A DNA stretch of 58,895 bases from a virus. The position numbers were made by a program, and so were the translations under genes. The DNA lies in the IMG/VR virus record IMGVR_UViG_3300013006_000001, positions 1 through 58,895 of that record, one strand, 5' to 3'. The notes beneath the pieces are model-generated. The model saw nothing but the letters and a program-made list of their open reading frames with translations, was not told where the DNA came from and searched no databases. Shown here piece by piece: positions 47,467-54,942 of this stretch (positions are counted from its first letter, which is position 1; each line of letters begins with the position of its first letter).

Positions 47467-48089
47467 CACTTAGCCTGCGGTAAGAGTTCCCTAAGCGCCC
47501 TGAGAACTGCTTCGTTCTCTTCCTGTCCGGGGCGAACGTATGGCTTGTTCTGCCACAGCACAAGGTCGGGGCGAGTGCTCTGCCATCCGCCTGTGTCTGG
47601 GAGAATCTCGTCAAACAAACGCTCTGGCGTCAGATGCCTTGCGCGTACTTCACCGTAGGGATGAATTCCTACCGGATACAGTGCGCTTGGGTTTCTTCTG
47701 GCAAGCTCAAGCATTCTTCCTCTGCCCTCATGCCCCTCCACAGCCCATGCACCGGGCTTTTGCCGGACATACAGAATCGGATTGCCAATAGGCTCTCCAG
47801 CATCAATTGCCCGCCGCAGGTATTCGTCAGATTCTGGCCTGTCTCCAACATTTCTTCGGGGATTGACTCGCCTGAACTGAGATGGCTGCATGTATGCCTG
47901 AAAGCCACGGTAGTCAATGTTTGCCGAGTCGCCCGTTCCGCCCATGGTCAGACTTCTAGGGTCGAATGCAATTCCTGCGTGTCGCCTAGGAGTCGCCGCG
48001 CTGACAGAACCGATTCGTGCAATGAGTTCGTCAAGTGAGCTTCCGCCGACTGCGCCGATTGCGCGAACCATCTCTTCGTTTGTTGCCAT
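47466..48089 (-). CDS. Hypothetical polyvalent-type protein with ParB-like motif
   Basis: This is a 207-residue protein. The N-terminus (MATNEEMVRAIGAVGGSSLD) is similar to that of the ADP-ribosyltransferase. Residues about 75-140 (ESDEYLRRAIDAGEPIGNPI; EGHEGRGRMLELARR) recall the 'GHxRxxA' strand-turn-helix of ParB/Srx-type folds. The rest is polar with GIHPYGEVRARHLTP. Polyvalent proteins often carry such nuclease-like domains. Function unknown; possible delivery with the virion. Confidence 0.55.
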   Translation of the reverse strand: MATNEEMVRAIGAVGGSSLDELIARIGSVSAATPRRHAGIAFDPRSLTMGGTGDSANIDYRGFQAYMQPSQFRRVNPRRNVGDRPESDEYLRRAIDAGEPIGNPILYVRQKPGAWAVEGHEGRGRMLELARRNPSALYPVGIHPYGEVRARHLTPERLFDEILPDTGGWQSTRPDLVLWQNKPYVRPGQEENEAVLRALRELLPQAK

Positions 48090-48092
48090 TGA

Positions 48093-48761
48093 TCAGATTC
48101 CAAACGGCTTGATGTTGACGGTCGGGTATAGATACTTGTCCTTGGCGTCGATGTGCATGAACAAGATGTCGCACTGGATGGCGATGCACTCCAAGTAGTG
48201 GACCTCGCCAATCAGGACCGGCACGAAATTCATGTGCAGCATGTAGTCGAGGTAGTTGCCCATGTTGGGGGCACCGGCGTTGTAGGGCATCAGCGGGCAT
48301 TCGGTGTAGATAAGCTCAACAGTCTTGAGCGCCTCAACGGCCCCGTCGAGGATGTCAAGCTCTGCACCCTGACAGTCCAGCTTGATGAAGGTCGGAGGCG
48401 TCAGTCCCTCGCTCTCCACGACGAAGTCCAGCGTCCGGCACGACATCACCTTGGGGGCCACACCGTCATACCAGCGTGTGTTTTCTTTGAGATAGGAATC
48501 CCCTGTCAATGCCCTGCTGTAGAACTTGACCTCATCCACCCCCGGCGCACTCAGGCACACGATGGAGTGGCCAGTGTTGACGCCGTGCAACTCCTTGGCG
48601 TGCTCCTCGTTGGCCTCAAACATGTGGAACTTGCTGTCGGGCAGCACCTCCTTCATTTCCTGCGTCCAGTCTCCGCAGTAGGCTCCGATGTCATAGACCG
48701 ACGGGATTTCCATCCCGTTGTTGGTGAGGCCCTTGATGAACTGCTTCAGGGGGAGTGTCAT
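48093..48761 (-). CDS. FkbM-family SAM-dependent methyltransferase
   Basis: This protein has 222 residues from the ATG at 48761, eight bases after GAGGA. Motif I is VYDIGAYCGDWT (residues 22-33), the acidic ribose-binding loop FEANEE (48-53) and the FkbM signature FIKLDCQGAELDIL (125-138). The enzyme likely methylates a hydroxyl of a sugar or small molecule. In phages such enzymes modify surface glycans or virion glycoproteins. With the glycosyltransferase at 41-42 kb it suggests glycan decoration of the virion or of the host surface. Confidence 0.88.
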   Translation of the reverse strand: MTLPLKQFIKGLTNNGMEIPSVYDIGAYCGDWTQEMKEVLPDSKFHMFEANEEHAKELHGVNTGHSIVCLSAPGVDEVKFYSRALTGDSYLKENTRWYDGVAPKVMSCRTLDFVVESEGLTPPTFIKLDCQGAELDILDGAVEALKTVELIYTECPLMPYNAGAPNMGNYLDYMLHMNFVPVLIGEVHYLECIAIQCDILFMHIDAKDKYLYPTVNIKPFGI

Positions 48762-48765
48762 TTTT

Positions 48766-49554
48766 CTATTCCTCTTCTGGCTTTCCTGCTGCGTATACAA
48801 ATCCATGGATGCCTAGTTCAGGGAGGAACTCCTTGGCTGCGGCTGCTCCCTTGGCTCCCGGGCGGAAGACACCAGTGTATCCGGGAAATGGGTCAAGGAT
48901 GGCCCCTGACGCCACAGCGAACGGATGCCGCAGATAAGTGGGCATGCCGACCTTGCGTGCGTATTCCAGCCCGCCCATCGGTGAGCCATCGCCCTCATAG
49001 AACGAATCCGCCGTGCCCTCTCGCTTGCCAAGGACGGCTGAAACTGGCGCCGCCACCGTGGCAAGATGTCGCTGCAGGGATTCGTGCGAATCTGGGTAGG
49101 AGCCGGGGTCAATGGCGTCCGCTGCTGCGAGCGCACCGGTGTACGCCGTGCCGGGGAGGGCGTCAAAGTAGGTCAGGACGTTGCCGATTGGCATGCCCTT
49201 CTTGGCGTAAACATCAAACGGCTGGCGGTTGTATGGCGACCGGAGGTCCCGTCCCATGCTGGGGTCTTCTGCGTATGCCCGGACAGCACTGCCCAACCCC
49301 CTTGGCAGTAGGTCATAGTCGGCGTTGTTGCCGCTCCACTGCGTCTTGTTTCCATACGCCTTCTGAAGGCGGTTCAGCATCCAGTCGGCACGGTGCTGGT
49401 CAATGAGTTCTTGTCTGGTCTTGGGGGTAGACGTAAAAACGCCGGGGTGTTCCATGACAAGCTGAAGCGTGCTTCGCTCGGGAGGCATCTGTCGCTGTTG
49501 CTCTGCCAGCAGTTCGCGGATGTATCCTGCTGGATCATCAAGCGGTTCAGCCAT
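48766..49554 (-). CDS. Hypothetical protein
   Basis: This protein has 262 residues from the ATG at 49554. It starts AEPLDDPAGYIRELLAEQQR and has a central helical part (TYFDALPGTAYTGALAAADA; LQRHLATVAAPVSAVLGKRE) and a Gly/Pro-rich end. A hydrophobic helical segment around residues 210-230 (PFAVASGAILDPFPGYTGVF) is present. It may be another polyvalent-type virion protein, since its neighbours are. Family not recognised. Confidence 0.55.
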   Translation of the reverse strand: MAEPLDDPAGYIRELLAEQQRQMPPERSTLQLVMEHPGVFTSTPKTRQELIDQHRADWMLNRLQKAYGNKTQWSGNNADYDLLPRGLGSAVRAYAEDPSMGRDLRSPYNRQPFDVYAKKGMPIGNVLTYFDALPGTAYTGALAAADAIDPGSYPDSHESLQRHLATVAAPVSAVLGKREGTADSFYEGDGSPMGGLEYARKVGMPTYLRHPFAVASGAILDPFPGYTGVFRPGAKGAAAAKEFLPELGIHGFVYAAGKPEEE

Positions 49555-50401
49555 AGGACGCCAGCCTTTCAATAAGCGGCTTGTTGTTGACAACCTTCGG
49601 CATCCGCTTCAGTATTTTCTTCTGCATCTGCCCCGGTAATCCAAGGTACAGCTTGACCGATGGCATCAAACTCCCTTGAGTGCCGTCTGCCCGCAGCCGC
49701 TCGTCTGGGTTGTCCGGGGAATTGGGGTCAATGTTCTTGTGGTTTTCCACATACCACATCAGCGCGTCTCTTGCCTGTTCAGGAGTCTCCACCAGAACAC
49801 CCTTGTGGTGGGCGTACATTCTCTTGATGACTGCCAGACGCACATCCACTTCGCTTGGGGACAACGCATAGTTCTCGTACCTGTCATTGGCGTACACGCC
49901 GTCAGGAGATGGAAGAAGCGGGGTGTCCTTTCCCGGCCTGCCTGTGGTTACGTGATGGCTTAGTTCGTGCTCCAATGTTTCTTGAGCACCTGCGTGCGGG
50001 TGCTCGCGGTAGTGGTCGGATATCTCAATGAATGGAGCCCTTCGCTCTGTGGCTCCATCTGTTAGCGGGTCATTGCCTTCAAAATTGAGATTGTCAGTCC
50101 CAATCCCCTGCCACGCATACGAACCATTGACGTTCTTGTCGTTCAAGTGCTCCGCGTACTTGATCCTGATTGGCTCGTCCAGTCTGGCAGGGTCCCACTC
50201 CTTAAACTCCGGGTCCGGGTCTGCCTTCATTGCAGCCTGAGCTTTATCGACTGCGTTCTGCAGACCGCCGACCTTCGTGTACCAACGTTTGATTTGGCTG
50301 CCCGGAGTCAGCACGTTCCCGGCTTGAGAACCATCAACGTCCCAAGTTCCGCCCTTGGGCGACTGAAGGAACCGGCGGATTGGTTCGCCCTCTGGGTCCA
50401 T
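49547..50401 (-). CDS. Putative zinc-metallopeptidase-like polyvalent protein (HExxH)
   Basis: This protein has 284 residues from the ATG at 50401. The motif ETLEHELSHHVTTGRPG holds HELSH, the HExxH zinc site, preceded by AQE. Downstream is a glutamate-rich segment (NYALSPSEVDVRLAVIKRMY) that could give the third ligand. It is not a classic peptidase family but resembles zincin-like domains in phage polyvalent proteins. It may act on host proteins after injection. Confidence 0.65.
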   Translation of the reverse strand: MDPEGEPIRRFLQSPKGGTWDVDGSQAGNVLTPGSQIKRWYTKVGGLQNAVDKAQAAMKADPDPEFKEWDPARLDEPIRIKYAEHLNDKNVNGSYAWQGIGTDNLNFEGNDPLTDGATERRAPFIEISDHYREHPHAGAQETLEHELSHHVTTGRPGKDTPLLPSPDGVYANDRYENYALSPSEVDVRLAVIKRMYAHHKGVLVETPEQARDALMWYVENHKNIDPNSPDNPDERLRADGTQGSLMPSVKLYLGLPGQMQKKILKRMPKVVNNKPLIERLASYG

Positions 50402-50817
50402 CAGTTGTACTCCCAAGTGTGGGTCTTAGGATTGAACGTCCGGCTGTAGCTGCCATCCGGCCCAACCTTTGGCTCGGCCCTCTTGGCGGCTTCTTTCTCG
50501 GCGTTCATCGCCGCCAGCCTGCGCATGAGCCCATCCTGCTTGAGCCGTTCCATTGCAATCTCATGCTGGTATGCGCGTTCGTCTTCAGCTTGTGATACGC
50601 GGCGCTTGTTCTCCTCTGCAAACGCCCTCTGGGTCATGTCAACCATGCCGCGAAGGTGCTCGCCCTGTTCTGCTGGGGTTGGCAGATGAGGGAGTGGCGA
50701 TTCGTACCCATCGTCATCTGGGTTGACGTAGCGTTTGGCGCGAGCCTTTGCCCTGTCCTCTGCCGTCATTCGCGGCCCGCCGGGGATCATCGCCTGTGGG
50801 TCTTGTGGGTCCGCCAT
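50401..50817 (-). CDS. Hypothetical coiled-coil protein
   Basis: This protein has 138 residues from the ATG at 50817, six bases after AAGGAG. The N-terminus is Pro-rich, followed by charged helices (EQGEHLRGMVDMTQRAFAEE; HEIAMERLKQDGLMRRLAAM). It is probably a coiled-coil structural or accessory protein. It overlaps the metallopeptidase-like gene by 1 bp. No family is recognised. Confidence 0.6.
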   Translation of the reverse strand: MADPQDPQAMIPGGPRMTAEDRAKARAKRYVNPDDDGYESPLPHLPTPAEQGEHLRGMVDMTQRAFAEENKRRVSQAEDERAYQHEIAMERLKQDGLMRRLAAMNAEKEAAKRAEPKVGPDGSYSRTFNPKTHTWEYN

Positions 50818-50818
50818 G

Positions 50819-51067
50819 TCATTCTCCTTGATATTCTCTAGGGACGTACCTCGGGACGCGAGGGCTAACTTTCTTGTTGTAGTCCTCAAGACGCTTCATC
50901 AGCGCGTCCTTGGCGTCTCGCATCGGAAACTCGTCGGGCAGTGGCATTGGACGGCGCCTTCGCAGCACATCTTGACCCGGCTCTAACTGCGTATGTTCAA
51001 TCTCATGCTCCAGTGAACGCGGCTGTGCCTGCATTCTGGATTTCGTGTGCCTCGGGACGTTGGCCAT
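50819..51067 (-). CDS. 82-residue protein with HExxH motif
   Basis: This protein has 82 residues from the ATG at 51067, with the same AAGGAGAATGA site as the next gene. It contains HEIEH in LEHEIEHTQLEPGQDVLRRR, matching HExxH. The protein is very small for a metallopeptidase, basic, and Arg-rich near the middle. It may be a shortened zincin, a metal-binding accessory or a coincidental match. It shares its initiation context with its neighbour. Confidence 0.5.
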   Translation of the reverse strand: MANVPRHTKSRMQAQPRSLEHEIEHTQLEPGQDVLRRRRPMPLPDEFPMRDAKDALMKRLEDYNKKVSPRVPRYVPREYQGE

Positions 51068-51068
51068 C

Positions 51069-51449
51069 TCATTCTCCTTGTGTGCGTGCCAGTACAGATT
51101 GAATGCTCTTCCTAGACCGATAGATGGACAGTTTGATCAGGGCAGTTGCCATAGTGGCAGAGAACGGCAGGCCCCTGATCTCGGCCTCATGCTGCAACCA
51201 GCCTGTGATTTCTTGGAGGTGTGCCTCACATTGGTCTGGGCCCCACTCATCCATGACGGCGGCATGTCGGTAGCACTTGCAGCCGGGGACAGGGCGGAAC
51301 CCCATCCACGCCAGTGCCTTCTTCAGATAGGTCCCGGCACCAGTGAAGGACTGGCAGGTAGCAAGGCAGATGCTGGACTGGGTGCGAATCTCCCGTGGGC
51401 ACCTTTTGCACCGGAGAACTTCCCCATCTCTCTCAAAGGAACACTGCAT
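51069..51449 (-). CDS. Cys-rich conserved phage protein
   Basis: This is a 126-residue protein. The first part has cysteines in CSFERDGEVLRCKRCPREI and CLATC. The second half (GCKCYRHAAVMDEWGPDQCE; WLQHEAEIRGLPFSATMATA) is a helical unit I have seen attached to or beside phage and bacterial glycosyltransferases. The cysteines may bind zinc. Function unknown. Confidence 0.6.
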   Translation of the reverse strand: MQCSFERDGEVLRCKRCPREIRTQSSICLATCQSFTGAGTYLKKALAWMGFRPVPGCKCYRHAAVMDEWGPDQCEAHLQEITGWLQHEAEIRGLPFSATMATALIKLSIYRSRKSIQSVLARTQGE

Positions 51450-51452
51450 AAA

Positions 51453-52109
51453 TCACAGAGTCACTTCCAAGTAGCTGTCATCGTAGTACGAGAGACTCCC
51501 CGCAGAGCCGCCAACAAGCTCACCGCCCGTAATCGTGCCGCCAGTGACGTAATTCACCTGAAAGTTCCCGATGGCATAATCCTCTCCCGTGTTCAACTGG
51601 TAGGCCGTGGACGAGTTGTCGCACAGCCTGCGGATGTTGAGTTGAACGCCGGACGGGCTGAGGACATACGGGGTGTTCAGGCTTACTGACGGGTTCTGGA
51701 AGTTGAAGTAGACGATGTAGACGTTCTGACCAGAGACGGTGCCGATGTTCTTGTACCACCTGTAGTGAATGGTCCCGCCAGACGTGTAGCTCAAGTCAGC
51801 GCCGTTGGACATCGCGGCGCGGCAGTAGGCCACGGCGGTTCCGGTGCAGTCCAGAACAAGTCTTCCAGCAACCACGTTGCTAGCCCCGTCCCCAAACGCC
51901 TGAGTCCCCTCATACGTCAGGCAGACTGATCTGGGCATTCCGCCAATCGTCAGGCCAAGAGCCGTAACGGCCAGAGCACTCACTGCCGAATCGCCGGAAT
52001 CAAGCGTGCCGGGGGTCAAGGCCATCGACAGTGAAGATGGGTAGCTTTTGCCGACACAGGGCGCGTAGTCGGTGCAACACTGGTCGCCACCACAGCAGGC
52101 ACATGCCAT
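51453..52109 (-). CDS. Beta-rich putative virion protein
   Basis: This 218-residue protein starts with a Cys-rich stretch (ACACCGGDQCCTDYAPCVGK). The remainder is beta-rich and polar (NVVAGRLVLDCTGTAVAYCR; GQNVYIVYFNFQNPSVSLNT). It has the look of a virion or tail decoration protein. It is preceded by AAGGAGACTTTTT and is the first gene after a 402-bp noncoding stretch. Confidence 0.6.
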   Translation of the reverse strand: MACACCGGDQCCTDYAPCVGKSYPSSLSMALTPGTLDSGDSAVSALAVTALGLTIGGMPRSVCLTYEGTQAFGDGASNVVAGRLVLDCTGTAVAYCRAAMSNGADLSYTSGGTIHYRWYKNIGTVSGQNVYIVYFNFQNPSVSLNTPYVLSPSGVQLNIRRLCDNSSTAYQLNTGEDYAIGNFQVNYVTGGTITGGELVGGSAGSLSYYDDSYLEVTL

Positions 52110-52511
52110 AAAAAGTCTCCTTACAGGCTAGTGTCCAGAGCCACCAGAATGCGATTTAACGGGCGTTTGGCTGGGGTGGTGTGAAGCGACATGTTCACCG
52201 CCAAGCGGGCCGTAGGGGGCGAATGCGACATATGGGGGCCAGTAGGGGTGAAAAGTCCCGGAGAGGGATTGACAATGTATGAGAGATTTTATGGGGGGGG
52301 TAGCCCTTGCTCAACCGCCACAAACCCCCCATTGTGACGGCTTTGCCAGTGATTCGACGTTCTAAGGGACCGATTCTACGCTGGTGGCACGCCTGCGGTT
52401 AGCCTTTCCGGGTTGCAAGCGGGCCGGATTCCAGCAGTTCGGCCCATGAAAGGGCCCGGGCGAACGGCTTGAACCGCTCGCCCGGGCTGGGAACCGTGCA
52501 TCAACCCCCCT
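52110..52511 (-). promoter_or_regulatory. 402-bp noncoding stretch upstream of the virion cluster
   Basis: No coding frame is convincing. It contains the terminator-like hairpin at 52454-52487 near its upstream edge. The rest should hold the promoter of the virion cluster, but I see no standard sigma-70 pair on the minus strand. The plus strand has a TTGACA (52269-52274) without a suitable -10. Runs of G (around 52291 and 52325) are conspicuous. Confidence 0.45.
52454..52487 (-). terminator. Strong hairpin after the 409-aa gene, probable terminator
   Basis: A perfect 10-bp stem pairs 52454-52463 with 52478-52487 (GCCCGGGCGA / TCGCCCGGGC), extended by CGG/CCG inside. On the minus strand it follows the stop of the 52512-53741 gene and is followed by CCTTT. 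The U-run is short, so termination may be partial. Confidence 0.5.
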
Positions 52512-53741
52512 CTACTTCGTCCAGTGCCAGAGATGCGTGGTGGTGTGGACGACCTCGGCCGGGTTCCACTGTCGGGGGGCGACGGCTCCGGCGACGCCTG
52601 CGACCGGGTGCGTGTCGGTGTCTCTGGCCATCGTGCCTACCCTGCTGCGTCCCTGGAGAAACCGTGCCAGTGGTGCGGGTCGGCTGTCACGGACCACGCA
52701 AGCCGGAAACGTGGTCGGTCTGCCGCGCCCTTCGACCATTACCCTCATCATGTGGTGCTGGCCGTTGTCGTCCGTGTACTGGCACTGCTCCATGTGGTAA
52801 TTGGGATACTGGCCAGCGCCCCCGGCAATGGAGACTGCGTCGGCAGGGACCGTGGGCAACCCCTCGGCCATTCCTCCTACCAGAGCCTCGGCAACCGTCT
52901 GGGGGTCGAGCGCGACGGTCTTCGGCCATGGGCGACCGGGGCCGTAATGCGTCCCCCGGATTGAACCCATGTCGGCCATCATCGCAACGGTTGCCGGGTT
53001 GATTCCCCCGGCCCAGTAAGACGATTTACCGGGCATAGGCTTCCGGTTGGCATTCCTGCCGTCGCCAGTGCCAGACAGCTCGGAGAACCGCCACCCGCAA
53101 CCCTTACACCGGCCCCGAAGACGCATTGCGGCGTCTGTCCATGTGAGAATGCCTGCTGCGGCATTCTCGGCCTGCGACCGGTCAAACAGGAGTTCGGTAG
53201 CATGGTCAACGCAGTCTTCAAGCATGATCCGCGCCTCGGCTGGGGTCCATTTCCCCCGGCCTGCTCCGGTATCCCAGATGAATGCCATTTTCAATCGTTC
53301 GCGAATGGCGACGGCCTGCGCTTCGGTCAGCGTGGTTGGGTTCCATCCTTCCCCGGTCGGCTGCTCCTGCTGTCCTGCTGCGGCCGATTCGCGGAAAGCT
53401 TTTGCGGCGTCCCTGAGTTCGGCCAGAGCCGCGCGGGCGTCGGCCATTCGACGTTCGGCGCGTTGCTTGGCAGCGGTATGCCGGAGTCGGTCGGCTCTGG
53501 CCGATTCGATGCGGTCGTTGGCCAGTTCGCTTTTGGCCATGGCCGATTCGTGTTGACGCAAGAGCCGCGCCCGTTTTTTCGGCTGCGTCGGCAAACAGTC
53601 TGCCGCAGCGATTTCGGACTTCCAAGCGGTCGCGACATTACGTGCGACGGCCGACATTGCGGCCTGCTCCCTTTCGGCTGCTTTGGCTGCTGCTGCTGCG
53701 TGGTGGTCGATGGATACTTGGATGGCGGCAAAACTGAGCAT
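52512..53741 (-). CDS. First left-arm gene, Ala-rich coiled-coil/zinc protein, unknown
   Basis: This protein has 409 residues from the ATG at 53741, six bases after GAGGGT. Residues 1-130 are Ala/Arg-rich coiled coil (AAAAAKAAEREQAAMSAVAR; ADARAALAELRDAAKAFRES). Residues about 205-225 hold CKGCGWRFSELSG, a possible zinc knuckle. The last third is mixed, with YHMEQCQYTDDNGQHHMMRV. The DNA has three copies of GGCCGATTCG (53382, 53499, 53541) within the coiled-coil part. As the only gene between the control region and a terminator, it may be an early-expressed regulator or replication initiator. This is inference from position only. Confidence 0.6.
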   Translation of the reverse strand: MLSFAAIQVSIDHHAAAAAKAAEREQAAMSAVARNVATAWKSEIAAADCLPTQPKKRARLLRQHESAMAKSELANDRIESARADRLRHTAAKQRAERRMADARAALAELRDAAKAFRESAAAGQQEQPTGEGWNPTTLTEAQAVAIRERLKMAFIWDTGAGRGKWTPAEARIMLEDCVDHATELLFDRSQAENAAAGILTWTDAAMRLRGRCKGCGWRFSELSGTGDGRNANRKPMPGKSSYWAGGINPATVAMMADMGSIRGTHYGPGRPWPKTVALDPQTVAEALVGGMAEGLPTVPADAVSIAGGAGQYPNYHMEQCQYTDDNGQHHMMRVMVEGRGRPTTFPACVVRDSRPAPLARFLQGRSRVGTMARDTDTHPVAGVAGAVAPRQWNPAEVVHTTTHLWHWTK

Positions 53742-53794
53742 GGTAGATACCCTCGGGTGTGATCCGTTCGCGGAAGTCGCGACCGGCTTTCCAG

Positions 53795-53824
53795 AGTGTA
53801 CCAAAGCGTAGTTTGCCTTGTCAA
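53795..53824 (-). promoter_or_regulatory. Candidate sigma-70 promoter for the left-arm first gene
   Basis: On the minus strand TTGACA (plus 53819-53824) and TACACT (plus 53795-53800) are separated by 18 bp, about 55 bp before the ATG at 53741. The -10 matches TATAAT at four positions. This would start leftward transcription of the gene at 52512-53741. Confidence 0.5.
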
Positions 53825-53856
53825 GCGGGGGCTAAAAGATTTTTCCCCGTAGTTTC

Positions 53857-53982
53857 CACTATGGTAGGAACTATACACTTTACCGGGGGAATTCGTAGAT
53901 TTTTCGGCTATATAGTAGGAACGCGCGCGAGGGAAAATCTTTTCCCCGGGGAAGGTTAACCTGTATAGTTCCCCCCATAGTG
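53857..53982. repeat. Two divergent copies of a 21-bp element
   Basis: 53857-53877 and 53962-53982 are reverse complements at 19 of 21 positions. Read outward, each is TGTATAGTTCC-NN-CCATAGTG. A related TATATAGTAGGAAC lies between (53909-53922). The TATAGT core resembles a -10 box, so these could be divergent promoters, possibly used by the phage sigma factor, or repressor operators. Confidence 0.8.
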
Positions 53983-53993
53983 GCACAATTCGA

Positions 53994-54182
53994 CCGCGTC
54001 CGGACAATCGTCCAAACGCGGTTCGGATTCGGTTCGGTTCGTCAACCCCCCCCGGGGGACGATGGCCGATTGTACACTACCCTTTCGGGTGGTGTACGCC
54101 AGTTCACTTCCCCTCTTCTGGGGGACAACTGGCATTCCGTACACTCCCCCATCGGGAGGGTCCCTACCTTCGGGTGGTGTAC
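53994..54182 (+). ncRNA. Hairpin array, possible structured RNA or leader
   Basis: Consecutive dyads: 53994-54021 (CCGCGT/ACGCGG with inner GGAC/GTCC), 54072-54097 (11 bp with one T-G pair, TTTC loop), 54098-54133 (GCCAGTT/AACTGGC with inner CCCC/GGGG), and 54139-54182 (GTACAC/GTGTAC with inner ACC-TTCG-GGT). The second and fourth share the GTACAC...CGGGTGGTGTAC pattern. It could be a structured leader of the rightward transcript, a small RNA, or DNA cruciforms at an origin. Whether it is transcribed is unknown. Confidence 0.5.
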
Positions 54183-54357
54183 CCCCCCGGCTGGGGGATA
54201 TGGGGTGATCCTTGTGGGTCATCCGAAGCAGACGGGCAGCGCAGGCTGCTGGTGGCAGGGGAACAGCCGATAGGCCCTTCGACGCTTGGCTGTTTCTGAC
54301 AGGTGAGGTATGCCACCAGAGCCTGTGTCTCCCGAACCGTGCGATTAGGAGAAGCCA

Positions 54358-54648
54358 ATGGCGATGAATTTCGCGGTGGCTGCTCCATTCCGCAAGTTCA
54401 AGGACTTCGGTGAGTTCCAGTTGTCCGCAAATCTTGGCGAGATTGCCATCAAGCGGGCAGGTGGGTATTGCGAAGTTGTTTGGAGTGAGGAGACGGCTGG
54501 CAAAGGCCGTGAGTGCATCAAGAGAGTTTGGTGCCTCATCCTCGACCTTGTGGCGATGGAGCAGGACCCGGAGGAGTTTCGGTATGTGTGGGATGGCAGA
54601 GACATTGTTGCCATATCCCTGTACGGAAACCTTGAGTTTAGGTTGTGA
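54358..54648 (+). CDS. First right-arm gene, hypothetical protein
   Basis: This 96-residue protein starts six bases after AGGAG. It is mixed alpha/beta: VAAPFRKFKDFGEFQLSANL, a central EETAGKGRECIKRVWCLI, and YVWDGRDIVAISLYGNLEF at the end. No family recognised. As the first gene after the control region it may be early-expressed. The downstream gap (54649-54731) has a 7-bp hairpin (54666-54693). Confidence 0.65.
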   Translation: MAMNFAVAAPFRKFKDFGEFQLSANLGEIAIKRAGGYCEVVWSEETAGKGRECIKRVWCLILDLVAMEQDPEEFRYVWDGRDIVAISLYGNLEFRL

Positions 54649-54731
54649 GTGAGATTGTGTGAAGCCACCCAGTAGGCGAGAGTCTTCTGGGTGAGTTCGT
54701 GTGATCTTTTCCTTGAGATAAGGAGAATTCG

Positions 54732-54923
54732 ATGGGGACCAACCCCGCAGAAATGGCTCCCGTGGAGATGTCATCCATGGGGGCAGTGTGTGTGTGCATT
54801 GCATTCACTGTTGTGTGCATCACAATCGCCCTGCCTTTGCTGGCAATGGGCGGGCAGCAGGTCATAACCCTCCTTGAGAGGTATGACGAGTGGCAGTTCA
54901 CGAAGCGACACAACAATCCTTGA
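54732..54923 (+). CDS. Small single-pass membrane protein
   Basis: This 63-residue protein is preceded by AAGGAG six bases before the ATG. Residues about 17-40 (GAVCVCIAFTVVCITIALPL) form one membrane span. The C-terminal 20 residues are charged (LLERYDEWQFTKRHNNP). Early small membrane proteins may act in superinfection exclusion or host takeover; nothing specific is seen. Confidence 0.65.
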   Translation: MGTNPAEMAPVEMSSMGAVCVCIAFTVVCITIALPLLAMGGQQVITLLERYDEWQFTKRHNNP

Positions 54924-54942
54924 GAGAAAGGAGAACGCTGAG

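Larger units (their letters stand above)
53742..54357. promoter_or_regulatory. 616-bp divergent control region
   Basis: This noncoding region separates leftward from rightward genes. It contains two divergent copies of a 21-bp element, AT-rich blocks with A/T-run dyads (53834-53848 and 53930-53943), a CCCCGGGG core (53944-53951), and a run of hairpins from 53994 to 54182. Such features fit a combined promoter/operator and possibly a replication origin. The 282-codon minus frame through it lacks coding character and is not annotated. Confidence 0.7.

Noticed and set aside
48153-49406. 417-codon plus-strand frame
   Set aside because: It spans the antisense of the FkbM gene and part of its neighbour; no motifs or initiation site.
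52269-52292. TTGACA on the plus strand as a promoter
   Set aside because: The nearest AT-rich hexamer is 12 bp away, not 16-18, and the genes in that region run on the other strand.
53994-54182. CRISPR-like repeat array
   Set aside because: The hairpins differ in sequence and spacing, with only two sharing a partial pattern; no regular repeat-spacer structure.
53956-54804. 282-codon minus-strand frame across the control region
   Set aside because: It is antisense to two right-arm genes with good ribosome sites and crosses the hairpin array; its composition is not protein-like.
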